Shown piece by piece: positions 1 through 8,388 of a DNA stretch of 64,000 bases; position 1 is the stretch's first letter; the number at the start of each line of letters is the position of its first letter. Source of the stretch: JACDAE01 sp963717195 (GTDB lineage: Bacteria; Chloroflexota; Ktedonobacteria; Ktedonobacterales; Ktedonobacteraceae); contig CAVQVR010000020.1 in NCBI GenBank assembly GCA_963717195.1, forward strand, positions 124,001-188,000, written 5' to 3'. Below the pieces are notes generated by a model. It was not told the origin of the DNA. It saw only the letters and a list, made by a program, of their open reading frames with translations, and did no database searches. Position numbers and translations under genes: made by a program.

Positions 1-756
1 ACCTTGTAACTCATGCCAGGAAATGATGTTGGGCAATGCATTATTCGCTTTTGCATAGGTCAGGAATGATTTCATATAGCTTGCATCGTAACTTGAGATA
101 CTGGGACCAAGAATCGGTGTATTTGCGTCTTTCGAGCGTACTTCCCGGTATGTGCGCACCCAGCCAGCGTTGAAAGAACCGGCGTGGGTGGTATCCCAGG
201 TCCAGTTCGGCTCGTTCCACAGTCCCCATGCTTCGATGTTGGTCACATTGGTGGCGGCTTTGCGTGCGGCAATCTCACCATCGACCACGCTGAGCCAATT
301 CGACCAGCTCACCCATTTATAGGGAAAATTGGGATAGTAGTCGGGCATGCGTATCGTCACCTTCGCACCAGCCCGCGCGGCCTTTGGCGCAACGACAAGC
401 GCGTCGCCACCAGGAGTAGTCTCTCCATTGGGCAATTGATGACCGCCTGGAGCCATCTGCGTAAAAACCTTGGGATGTAAAGGGATAACCATACTATCGG
501 CAGGTGTGGTGTCACTCCCAAGCCCATATAAGCCGCCTGATGCAACATGAGTAACTGGCCGGAGCACCTGGTTGGTATTGACCACCAGTGTTGGTGTCGC
601 ACTGGCGGCGGTTTTCGTAGTGATGGTGTTGGTGGCAGCTCGTACCGGTGAGTAAGGAGAAAGGAACAGCGCGACTGTTGAGAGGATCGTCAAGCATATG
701 ACCATCCAGAGAAAACCTGAGAAGTGTTTCCTTACACTCTTTCTTTCTGCATTCAT
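1..756 (-). CDS. Secreted glycoside hydrolase, clan A-like (partial, C-terminus beyond left edge)
   Basis: The reading frame is open from an ATG at 756 to the window edge (252 codons). It starts with basic residues and a hydrophobic stretch ending near PVRAA, a typical Sec signal peptide. About 170 residues in is the motif GLWNEPNW, which matches the acid/base Asn-Glu-Pro motif of clan A (TIM-barrel) glycosidases such as GH5 and GH39. The enzyme would be exported and attack extracellular polysaccharide. It lies 53 nt downstream of the GH127 gene and in the same direction, so the two are probably co-transcribed behind the LacI-type regulator. The exact GH family cannot be fixed because the nucleophile-bearing half is missing. 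Confidence 0.7.
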   Translation of the reverse strand, partial: MNAERKSVRKHFSGFLWMVICLTILSTVALFLSPYSPVRAATNTITTKTAASATPTLVVNTNQVLRPVTHVASGGLYGLGSDTTPADSMVIPLHPKVFTQMAPGGHQLPNGETTPGGDALVVAPKAARAGAKVTIRMPDYYPNFPYKWVSWSNWLSVVDGEIAARKAATNVTNIEAWGLWNEPNWTWDTTHAGSFNAGWVRTYREVRSKDANTPILGPSISSYDASYMKSFLTYAKANNALPNIISWHELQG

Positions 757-809
757 TTTAATTCATCCTTGCCATTCTAATTTTTGGGTCTCGTATAAGC
801 CTGCATCCT

Positions 810-2751
810 TCAGGAAAAACTACCGGACTGGGGTAGGAGACTATCATCTTCGCTTGCACGCACCCATATGCGCATTTCACCGGGTTCGCGCTGATCCCAG
901 GCATAATAGGGGATCGCGGTCAGCGTATAGGGTATAGATGCAGGAGGTGTAGTACGATAGAGCGTATCAGTCCAATCGGAGGTTTCTAGCGCCCGGACCA
1001 CGCTTCTGAGCAAGGTGATCCCACCCAGAAGGTCGGGTACAAACTGTTTCTCAAAAGTCGCGTCAACTGGAACGTAAATCTGGTGCAATGGGAGCGCATT
1101 ATCGCTGCTTTCCAGGCAGTAGAGCAATGGGCCTGAGCGCAGAGCGATGTTTCCTACATTCTCGCCTATGGCCGGATGCGGATAGATACGCTCAACAGGC
1201 ATATCCAGGGATAGAACCAGGATATCGCCGTGTTGCCAGGTGCGTGTAATGCGTGCATAACCTTTACGTACCTCGAAGGGTATGTCCTTGCCCCCCAGTG
1301 TCAGGTGAGCATTCGGGCACCAGCCTGGAATGCGCAGGTGCAGCCCAAATCTGGTGGGTTTGTCCAGCTCTATCTCAAAACGCACCTCTCCATCCCAGGG
1401 ATAGTTGGTCTGCTGGTGCAAGATGACCTGGTGGGGGCCGATGGAGAGCGTGCTGGTGCACTGAGCGTACAGATGCACTAGAATATCGCTATCGGTAACG
1501 CCATAGAGGTAGCTTCCCAGCGAGAGCAGCAGGCGGGCGATATTGGGTGGGCAGCACGCGCATTTGTACCAGGGTTGGCGATGATGCTTTCCCTGGCTCG
1601 CCAGCGGGTTCACATAGAAAAAAGAGGTGCCATCGAGTGAGATCCCACTCAAGACACCATTATAGAGTGCCTGTTCCAATACGTCGGCATAACGGTGATC
1701 AGCGTCCAGTTGCAGTAAACGCTGGCTCCACATTACCAGACCTATCGCCGCGCATGTCTCTGCATACGCGGATGAGTTGGGCAAATCGTAATCGGCGGTA
1801 AAGCCCTCGTTGCCCTCCGAGGAACCCAGACCGCCAGTGATATACAGGCGTTTTGAGTTGAGATGTTCCCAGATATCTTTGCAGGTCTCGTACAGGCTTT
1901 CATCATTCAATTCACACGCGAGATCGGCGACCGCGCTGAACAGGTACATCGCGCGTACGGCGTGTCCCACAATCTCATGCTGTTCGCGCACTAGCACATG
2001 CGACTGGTTATATTCGTATGTGTTGGCCCAGAAATCAGCGGGTGGCTCCCCGCGCTCCTGAGCCTCTACATCAAAGTAATGAGGAGGACGTTTGCCACGC
2101 TCTTCAACAAAGTACTGGCTCAGGTGCAGGTAACGCCGTTCCTCTGTAGCGTGATATAACTTGATCAGCGCAGAGTTCGATCTCCTCGTGCCCGCAATAG
2201 CCACGTCGTTTGCCTTCCTCAACGCCAAAGGTCGCGTCAATATAATCAGCATAGCGACAGACCGCATCCAGCAGTATACGTTTTCCAGTCGCTTGAAAAT
2301 GTGCTACTGCGGCCTCAATCAGATGTCCAGCACAATAAAGTTCATGATAGTCACGCAAATTACTCCAACGTTGCTCCGGCTCAACCTGGGTGAACCAGAG
2401 ATTGAGATACCCGTCAGGTTGTTGCAAAGTAAGTAGAAACGTGATGGCCTCATCAACCTGTGCCTCAAGTTGAGCATCCTGATGTAGCGCCAGGCTATAG
2501 CTCGCAGCTTCTATCCATTTGGAGATATCAAATTCCCAGAATATATAAGGGATGGGGCGCATTCCAGCATGCCAGCTCTCGCGAAAAGCCGTAAAATGCC
2601 CGTCCTGTTGCATCTGTTGATAGATCGCAGGCAAGGTCTGCTCACGGAGAGACTGCAAACGAGGCCCCCAGAACGCTCCCTGAAAGAGAGTCGCCGTGTG
2701 TGAGACAGGTGATGAGCGCAAAGGTGCCTGAAGACGAGGTTGTTGCTGCAT
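810..2751 (-). pseudogene. GH127-type beta-L-arabinofuranosidase (DUF1680), single frameshift
   Basis: Two overlapping frames together make a protein of about 647 residues, the usual length of the family. The N-terminal part runs from an ATG at 2751, with AGAGGT just upstream, to GHEEIEL. The rest continues as ALIKLYHATEERRY after one extra base near 2172. The C-terminal part has YAETCAAIG, which holds the family's conserved Glu, and the Cys-rich KCACCPPN motif that holds the zinc ligands and nucleophilic Cys known for GH127. No signal peptide is seen, so it should be cytoplasmic and act on imported arabino-oligosaccharides. It lies between lacI and the secreted glycosidase. The indel is either a real inactivation or a sequence error; all catalytic motifs are otherwise preserved. 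Confidence 0.8.
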
Positions 2752-2809
2752 TGCTGTACCTCTTTCTGTTCTCCCTTGACTATTAAGAATAGATACATAC
2801 CAGAGTTAA

Positions 2810-3901
2810 TTAACTAGATTGGTTATTTGTGCGTGTGGTGTCGCTTGATTCTCGGATGATGAGGTTGCATGGTAGACGCACCGTCCCCGAGAGCAGTTTC
2901 CCGGCCAGCAGATCCAGCAAACATTGTCCAACATAGTGCCCGACGGCTTCTAAATTCATGTCAACGGTCGTAAGCGCGGGACGCGTAGCGCACGCTATTG
3001 GCTCCCAATTATCGAATCCCACGACCGCCACATCAGCGGGAATACGTATGCCTAGTTCATGAAGCGCCTCGACCGCCCCGCGTGCCAACTGATCGCTGCC
3101 ACAAAAGAGCGCGTCGATGGAGGGATCCTGCTTAATGAGATATTGTGCCGCCGTGTAGCCCCAACTTTCCTGCCAGGGACCTGATAGTACGCGCTGTTCG
3201 GAAAGAGGAATGTCATGCTCGTCCAGAACCTGACGCATAGCTCCCTCGCGTAAACGCACGGCTTCGAAATAACCTGGACCAGTAATATGCGCGAATTGAC
3301 GCCTGCCACTATGTACGAGGTGCTCAACGGCCAGGCGTGCGCCCTGAGCATCGTCTGGGAGTACACAGAGCGCGTGCGGATCGGTCACCCGCGTATGGGC
3401 GTAGACCACGGGCAGGTCTATCTGTCCCATGTCAATCGACAAGCGCGGATCTTCGCGACGTGCTGAAACTACGATGCCATCCACTTTCCGCTCCAACAAC
3501 ATCTGAAGATGTGCCTTTTCCTGCGCCTGATCGCTCGTCGTGCAGAGAACAGCGGAGGCCGGACGCGTACCGAAAGCCTTCTCAATTCCCGTGAGTAATG
3601 GGAGGCTGAAGCGCCCGTAGATATCCGAAGTCAGCACCCCGATCATTGCCCTCCGGTCCACTGGCACATCCTGGTCCAGTTCGCGAAAACGGAAACCGAG
3701 CCGGCGAGCCTCATTGCGTACCCGTTCGCGCGTCTCCTGGCTCAGCTTGCCGCGCCCATTGATGGCTTTGGATGCCGTGCCAGGCGTCACACCAGCCGCA
3801 TGTGCTACATGCTGTAATGTTACCCCCCTGGCTGATAATGACGTGTGTATCTCAGTCCTGGCATCACCGGGACTCTGTTCTTGTTCTTTGTGTGTAGACA
3901 T
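2810..3901 (-). CDS. LacI-family transcriptional regulator
   Basis: The 363-residue protein has a LacI-type helix-turn-helix at about residues 28-75 (VTLQHVAHAAGVTPGTASKA), followed by a periplasmic-binding-protein-like sensor domain. Landmarks include GVLTSDIYGRFSLPLLTGIE near residue 90 and AVVGFDNWEP near the C-terminus. Such proteins repress sugar-use genes until a sugar binds the sensor domain. It is the first gene of the run lacI / GH127 / secreted glycosidase, with 58 nt before GH127. Two copies of the palindrome AGGAAAACTTTCCT lie upstream, one overlapping the leader, which suggests autoregulation of the cluster. The first about 25 residues precede the HTH, slightly more than usual; an in-frame later start is possible. 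Confidence 0.88.
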   Translation of the reverse strand: MSTHKEQEQSPGDARTEIHTSLSARGVTLQHVAHAAGVTPGTASKAINGRGKLSQETRERVRNEARRLGFRFRELDQDVPVDRRAMIGVLTSDIYGRFSLPLLTGIEKAFGTRPASAVLCTTSDQAQEKAHLQMLLERKVDGIVVSARREDPRLSIDMGQIDLPVVYAHTRVTDPHALCVLPDDAQGARLAVEHLVHSGRRQFAHITGPGYFEAVRLREGAMRQVLDEHDIPLSEQRVLSGPWQESWGYTAAQYLIKQDPSIDALFCGSDQLARGAVEALHELGIRIPADVAVVGFDNWEPIACATRPALTTVDMNLEAVGHYVGQCLLDLLAGKLLSGTVRLPCNLIIRESSDTTRTNNQSS

Positions 3902-3909
3902 ATTTTATC

Positions 3910-3923
3910 AGGAAAACTTTCCT
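3910..3923. promoter_or_regulatory. Putative LacI-type operator, copy 1
   Basis: AGGAAAACTTTCCT is a perfect inverted repeat of AGGAAA around a central AC. It sits 9 nt before the lacI start codon and includes the likely ribosome-binding purines. LacI-family operators are usually palindromes of this size. The same 14 bases recur at 4065-4078. That the neighbouring LacI protein is the binder is inference. Confidence 0.5.
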
Positions 3924-4063
3924 TTGTTTGGGAAAAAGATTGATGGCGGAAGTATAACATGGTTTTTTGGGAGGGTCAAGAGTTTGAGCAACGTTTTTTT
4001 TGTGCAATAGAGGGAGCTTTTTTGCCTGCGAGGAAGTGATTCGCAAGGATATGTTTTCCTGAA

Positions 4064-4079
4064 AAGGAAAACTTTCCTT
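4064..4079. promoter_or_regulatory. Putative LacI-type operator, copy 2
   Basis: AAGGAAAACTTTCCTT is the same palindrome as at 3910-3923, extended by one pair on each side. It lies just after the stop codon of the ada-alkA gene and 154 nt from the first copy. Two sites about 15 helical turns apart upstream of lacI would suit looping repression. No binding evidence exists in the sequence itself. Confidence 0.5.
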
Positions 4080-4082
4080 GTG

Positions 4083-5549
4083 TTAGCTTTTCGCCAGTGC
4101 CGTCCACAAATGTTGTGTGGCATAAGCACGCCAGGGACGCCATGTCTCTGCACGTAACGCAATGCTTTTAATGTCAGCCGCCAATCCCTGTTGTTCAAAA
4201 GCACGTCTCAGGCCCAGATCGCTGACGGGAAACGCGTCGGGATCACTTAGTGCACGCATAGCAATATAAGCGGCAGTCCACGGTCCCACACCGGGAAGTG
4301 CTTGAAGACGTGTTGCCGTCTCTTCCCGGTCGGTGCTGGCATCCAGGACTAATTCTTGCCTGACAATACTCTGTGCCAATGCTTGCAGCGCTGTGATGCG
4401 GCGTTGCGTAAGACCCAGTCCGCTCATATCCGCTTCAGCTATGACCTCAGGAGATGGAAATGTGTGTGTCAGTTTACCATCGGGAGATGGCAGAGGTTCT
4501 CCAAAGGATTTAACGAGCCGTCCCACCAGTGTTCTTGCGCCCGTTACTGAAATTTGTTGTCCAATGATCGCACGTACCGCGAATTCAAAGCCATTGATTG
4601 CTCCCGGCACACGTAGCCCTGGACGAGCATCGACCAGAGGAGCAAGGAGAGGATCAGTTCTCAGCACGCTGGTAATCGCGACGGGATCAGCGTCCAGATC
4701 GAACAATCTACGGCAGCGTTGCACCAGGAGGTTGAGGGCGCTCAGATCACTGAGTTGTACATGAATACGTACTGCATTTCCTGCATCCATAGGCTCGACC
4801 TCGACGATACCTCTGGATTGTGCAAATGCAACCGTACGTCGATAGCGTCCAGACGCGACCTCTTCAACGCCTGGAATAGTACGTTTCTCAAGATAGGTGA
4901 GAAGCGCTGCGGCATCGAAAGGAGGACGATATTGCAAGCGTAGGGATAATTTCCCTTCTCCATTGCTTGCAGGCTGAGTGTGCCGACGCAATTCGGAGGG
5001 AGCGCAAGCAAAGACCTCCTGCATGGTATCATTGAATTGGCGCACGCTCGCGAAACCCGCAGCAAAGGCAATAGTCGTCAATGAAAGGTTGGTCTGATCG
5101 ATGAGTAGACGTGCAGTTTGAGCGCGACGGCTACGTGCTAATGCAAGAGGCCCAACGCCTATCTCTGCCACCAGTTCACGATGCAGATGCCGCTCACTCA
5201 CAGCCAGTCGACCAGCCAGACCTGAGACGCCTTCACTATCTACAATGCCGTCAGCGATCAAATGCAAGGCGCGTGCCACCAGATCGGCGCGTACATTCCA
5301 ATCCGGTGAACCAGGGCTGGACTCAGGATGGCAGCGACGACAGGCGCGAAAGCCAGCCGCCTCCGCCGCCGCTGCACAGGAATAGAAGCGCACGTTCTGC
5401 TCATACGGTGTTGGTGCCGGACAGATGGGCCGACAATAGATCCCGGTTGAAGTAACCGCTGTAAAGAAACGGCCATCGAAGCGGGCATCGCGACTACAAA
5501 GAGCGCGATAGCAAAGATCAAAATCATCATGTATTTGTGGTGTATTCAT
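4083..5549 (-). CDS. alkA: Ada-AlkA fusion: methyl-phosphotriester sensor / AraC HTH / 3-methyladenine DNA glycosylase II
   Basis: The 488-residue protein has three parts. The first is an Ada zinc domain with the four cysteines in GIYCRPIC and ACRRCHPE, where the first Cys accepts methyl groups from DNA phosphotriesters. The second is an AraC-type HTH (LAVSERHLHREL, then TTIAFAAGFASVRQFND). The third is an AlkA N-terminal domain plus HhH-GPD glycosylase: LPGVGPWTAAYIA is the helix-hairpin-helix and FPVSDLGLRRA holds the catalytic Asp. It excises alkylated bases and can sense alkylation damage. I chose the ATG at 5549; an in-frame TTG at 5567 is also possible, and neither has a clear ribosome-binding site. 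It diverges from ogt across an inverted repeat carrying AAAGCGC. Confidence 0.92.
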   Translation of the reverse strand: MNTPQIHDDFDLCYRALCSRDARFDGRFFTAVTSTGIYCRPICPAPTPYEQNVRFYSCAAAAEAAGFRACRRCHPESSPGSPDWNVRADLVARALHLIADGIVDSEGVSGLAGRLAVSERHLHRELVAEIGVGPLALARSRRAQTARLLIDQTNLSLTTIAFAAGFASVRQFNDTMQEVFACAPSELRRHTQPASNGEGKLSLRLQYRPPFDAAALLTYLEKRTIPGVEEVASGRYRRTVAFAQSRGIVEVEPMDAGNAVRIHVQLSDLSALNLLVQRCRRLFDLDADPVAITSVLRTDPLLAPLVDARPGLRVPGAINGFEFAVRAIIGQQISVTGARTLVGRLVKSFGEPLPSPDGKLTHTFPSPEVIAEADMSGLGLTQRRITALQALAQSIVRQELVLDASTDREETATRLQALPGVGPWTAAYIAMRALSDPDAFPVSDLGLRRAFEQQGLAADIKSIALRAETWRPWRAYATQHLWTALAKS

Positions 5550-5577
5550 AGTCCGATCATACGTCAAAATCGCCTGA

Positions 5578-5646
5578 ATTACTAGCGCTTTTCAGACATG
5601 ATCATCAAATTTTTTGCAATGGTAATGTCCGAAAAGCGCTAGTAAT
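5578..5646. promoter_or_regulatory. 21-nt inverted repeat with AAAGCGC boxes between ada-alkA and ogt
   Basis: The arms 5578-5598 and 5626-5646 are inverted repeats with one mismatch around a 27-nt spacer. Each arm carries AAAAGCGCTAGTAAT in opposite orientation. E. coli Ada recognises a promoter element containing AAAGCGCA, so these boxes are credible binding sites for the Ada-type domain encoded next door. The element begins 28 nt upstream of the ada-alkA ATG and ends 94 nt upstream of ogt, so it could control both genes. Binding is inferred, not shown. Confidence 0.6.
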
Positions 5647-5740
5647 TGCTTCCCATTCAGGTTATCATACCAGGGTATGAGTTCGAATATTTCGCGCCCA
5701 TGGTGCCCAGGAGAAAGACCATCATTGAAAGGACGAACTA

Positions 5741-6244
5741 ATGAAAAACCTCCAGCTTGACCGTATAGCTTCTCCCATTGGGACGATCCTGCTTGTTGTT
5801 GACGATAAGCAACTCTGTTCACTCGATTACGCTGACTACGAGCCGCGTATGATGAGCTTATTGCAGAGGCGTTATGGTGCAGTACAACTGGAACAGGTGA
5901 GTGATCCCTGTGGTTTTAGCAGTCGGATACGTGCTTATCTTGCCGGGGATTATGCCAGCCTGGATGCCATTCCGGTAAGCACAGGTGGAACGGCCTTTCA
6001 GCAACAGGTCTGGTTAGCATTGCGCAGCATTCCGCCTGGGAAAACGCTCACCTATGGCGAACTGGCCGCTCAATTGGAGAAACCAACTGCATATCGTGCT
6101 GTTGGAGCCACAAATGCGCTTAATCCTGTAGCGATTGTGCTTCCCTGTCATCGTGTCATAGGCGCAAGCTCGTCTCTCACGGGCTATGCGGGTGGATTGG
6201 AGCGGAAACGCTGGCTGCTGCAGCATGAAGGGTGGGGTGCGTAG
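5741..6244 (+). CDS. ogt: Methylated-DNA-protein-cysteine methyltransferase
   Basis: The 167-residue protein has the full MGMT C-terminal domain: FQQQVWLALRSIPPG, then YGELAAQL, then VLPCHRVIG with the methyl-accepting Cys at residue 136. It removes O6-alkyl groups from guanine in a suicide reaction. AAGGA lies 7-8 nt before the ATG. It lacks the Ada sensor domain, which is supplied by the divergent ada-alkA gene, so the pair covers direct reversal and base excision of alkylation damage. The length fits stand-alone Ogt. Confidence 0.95.
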   Translation: MKNLQLDRIASPIGTILLVVDDKQLCSLDYADYEPRMMSLLQRRYGAVQLEQVSDPCGFSSRIRAYLAGDYASLDAIPVSTGGTAFQQQVWLALRSIPPGKTLTYGELAAQLEKPTAYRAVGATNALNPVAIVLPCHRVIGASSSLTGYAGGLERKRWLLQHEGWGA

Positions 6245-6250
6245 GGGCCA

Positions 6251-6383
6251 GATAATGCTGTTGAACTATTAAAACCGGATATGATCGGGGGTAGGGACCA
6301 GCTTTAGCGCGTCCATCCGCTTGCCCCATTCATGGGGGAAGGTAGCCGGGGATATCCGGATTTATTCATTCAACAGCATTATC
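6251..6383. repeat. 133-bp palindromic intergenic element
   Basis: The outer 32 nt of each side are inverted repeats with about four mismatches: GATAATGCTGTTGAA near 6251 is matched in reverse complement at 6369-6383, and CCGGATAT at 6275 by ATATCCGG at 6352. The inner part includes GGGGTAGGGACC, a motif also found in the repeat at 15,238. The layout resembles a MITE or large REP-type palindrome. No target-site duplication was recognised. Confidence 0.6.
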
Positions 6384-6451
6384 GCGCCCGCCTGTTCTTG
6401 TTATTATGGGACACAACCTGAAATAGACGCAGGTTGTATTGAAGGCCAAAA

Positions 6452-6501
6452 AGTAGGAGAGGGAGAGACTGGCCCTACATCCAGTCTCTCCCTCTCCTAC
6501 T
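6452..6501. repeat. Perfect 21-nt stem, 8-nt loop palindrome
   Basis: AGTAGGAGAGGGAGAGACTGG at 6452-6472 is exactly matched in reverse complement at 6481-6501, separated by CCCTACAT. There is no T-run on either side, so it is not a standard intrinsic terminator. It may be a separate short mobile palindrome inserted beside the larger element to its left. Confidence 0.65.
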
Positions 6502-7056
6502 GAGGGGGTAAGGTAGGACCCCGTTGACGGCAGTCCGTGATTTATCAACCTGCTGTGAAAGTGGTAATCGAAGTAACGTCTGAAGCACTGCTTGTACGAA
6601 GTATGGCAGAGAAAGCTCAACGCGTAAAAACGGAGCCTCGCTCAACGTTTTACCCGGAGCACTACCTGCTGCCAATATTCGGAGCAACGCTCATCAGAAC
6701 ACGGTGGCACCCCAACGATTACCACTCATCACTATATATAGTATACCCGTGGCCGCTTTACTCCAACTTTTTTTTTGCTTTATTCTATCCATGCTCCTTT
6801 CTGCCTTGAAATGACTTCCAAAGGGGCATAAGCATAGAATTACATATAATCGTTAACCTGTTTGTAAGTATTTTAGAGAAGATTTTCTTTCTGTCTTACA
6901 TAAGACAAACAAGAGGAGTTGAGGAGCAAAGGGGCGTTCGCTGTATGTAGTGCTCGGTGAAGGGAAATACTTCCATGGTAGCAGGGGTGTGATACACTAA
7001 AGCAAGAACTTAAAAAGACTTGCCTCTATTTTTCTATTAAAGGATAATTGCGCGTT

Positions 7057-8367
7057 ATGATTGAACGGTACTCTTTACCAGAGATGGCAGCGCTCTGGTC
7101 GGCGGAACATAAAACGGATAAGTGGTTACAGGTTGAATTGCTTGCCTGCGAAGGATGGGCGCGGGAAGGCGTGATCCCTCAGGATGCGTTGCAGAAGATA
7201 CGGCGGGCAGACTATAATGCTCAGCGTATGAAGGAGATCGAGCAGGAGACACATCATGATGTGATCTCTTTTTTACGTTCGGTACAGGAGCAACTTGGTC
7301 CGGAAGGTCGCTTTATTCATCTGGGCCTGACCTCTTCTGATGTGCTTGATACCGGGCTGGCGGCTCAGATCAAAGAAGCTGGCCAACTTCTCACTACAGC
7401 GTTATCAGAACTGGCTGAGGCGTTGGCACAGGCGGCATTACAGTATAAATACACGTTGATGACAGGTCGCACGCATGGCATTCACGCCGAACCGATCACC
7501 TTTGGTTTGAAGCTGGCATTATGGCTGGATGAGACGCGTCGTCATCAGCAGCGCCTGGCAGCAGCATTGGAGCAGGTCACGGTCGGTAAAATCTCCGGTG
7601 CCGTTGGAACGCATGCCACCGTACCGCCGCAGATTGAAGAATTTATATGTGAGCAGATGGGACTGGGTGTTGCACCGATCTCCAGCCAGATTGTGCAGCG
7701 CGACCGGCATGCTCACTTTATGACAACGCTGGCACTGATCGGAAGTTCATTAGAGAAGATGGCGCAGGAGATTCGGCACCTGCAGCGTACGGAATTGAGC
7801 GAAGCATTTGAGCCATTTGGTTCCGGGCAGCAGGGTTCATCGGCCATGCCACATAAACGCAATCCCGAATTATGTGAACGTGTGTGTGGGCTGGCACGTG
7901 TTATGCGTGGGTATGCCGTAACCGCGATGGAGGATGTTGCGCTGTGGCACGAACGCGACATCAGTCATTCGTCAGCCGAGCGTATCATTATTCCCGATGC
8001 CTGCACGCTTCTCCATTATATGCTCTCCATATTTACGAAGGTGATGAAGGGGCTCCAGGTCGATGCCGAACGTATGCAGGCTAACCTGAATATGACTGGT
8101 GGGCTTGTCTTCTCTCAGCGTATTCTGCTCGCTTTGATTGATAAGGGCGTGGGGCGACAGGAAGCCTATAAGATGGTGCAGCGTAACGCAAAAAAGGTAT
8201 GGGATATGGCAAGTGGGGGTCCAATTCAAGGGCCAGCCTTTCTCGAAGCGCTTAGCAATGATGCCGAGGTCGCCAGTTACCTCTTGCCATCAGAATTGCA
8301 GGAACTCACAAGTACCGATTATTATGTGAAATACATTGATGTTGCGTTTAAACGAGTGGGGCTATAA
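7057..8367 (+). CDS. purB: Adenylosuccinate lyase
   Basis: The 436-residue protein belongs to the fumarase/aspartase superfamily. It has TGRTHGIHAEPITFG with a catalytic His, and the superfamily signature GSSAMPHKRNP with the flexible catalytic Ser loop. It catalyses two fumarate-releasing steps of purine synthesis (SAICAR to AICAR and adenylosuccinate to AMP). I prefer the ATG at 7057, because AGGA at 7041 is 12 nt away; an in-frame TTG at 7048 lies too close to it. It is the first gene of a three-gene run with the GT-C enzyme and the isomerase. Confidence 0.95.
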   Translation: MIERYSLPEMAALWSAEHKTDKWLQVELLACEGWAREGVIPQDALQKIRRADYNAQRMKEIEQETHHDVISFLRSVQEQLGPEGRFIHLGLTSSDVLDTGLAAQIKEAGQLLTTALSELAEALAQAALQYKYTLMTGRTHGIHAEPITFGLKLALWLDETRRHQQRLAAALEQVTVGKISGAVGTHATVPPQIEEFICEQMGLGVAPISSQIVQRDRHAHFMTTLALIGSSLEKMAQEIRHLQRTELSEAFEPFGSGQQGSSAMPHKRNPELCERVCGLARVMRGYAVTAMEDVALWHERDISHSSAERIIIPDACTLLHYMLSIFTKVMKGLQVDAERMQANLNMTGGLVFSQRILLALIDKGVGRQEAYKMVQRNAKKVWDMASGGPIQGPAFLEALSNDAEVASYLLPSELQELTSTDYYVKYIDVAFKRVGL

Positions 8368-8388
8368 AGGTTATAAGGATTTTCGTGT

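Larger units (their letters stand above)
6245..7056. other. 812-nt gene-free interval with palindromic elements
   Basis: No coding frame with family-like features is seen between ogt and purB. The left part holds two separate inverted-repeat elements (6251-6383 and 6452-6501). The remainder, about 6510-7040, is AT-rich and presumably contains the purB promoter; I could not assign one with confidence. Confidence 0.6.
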
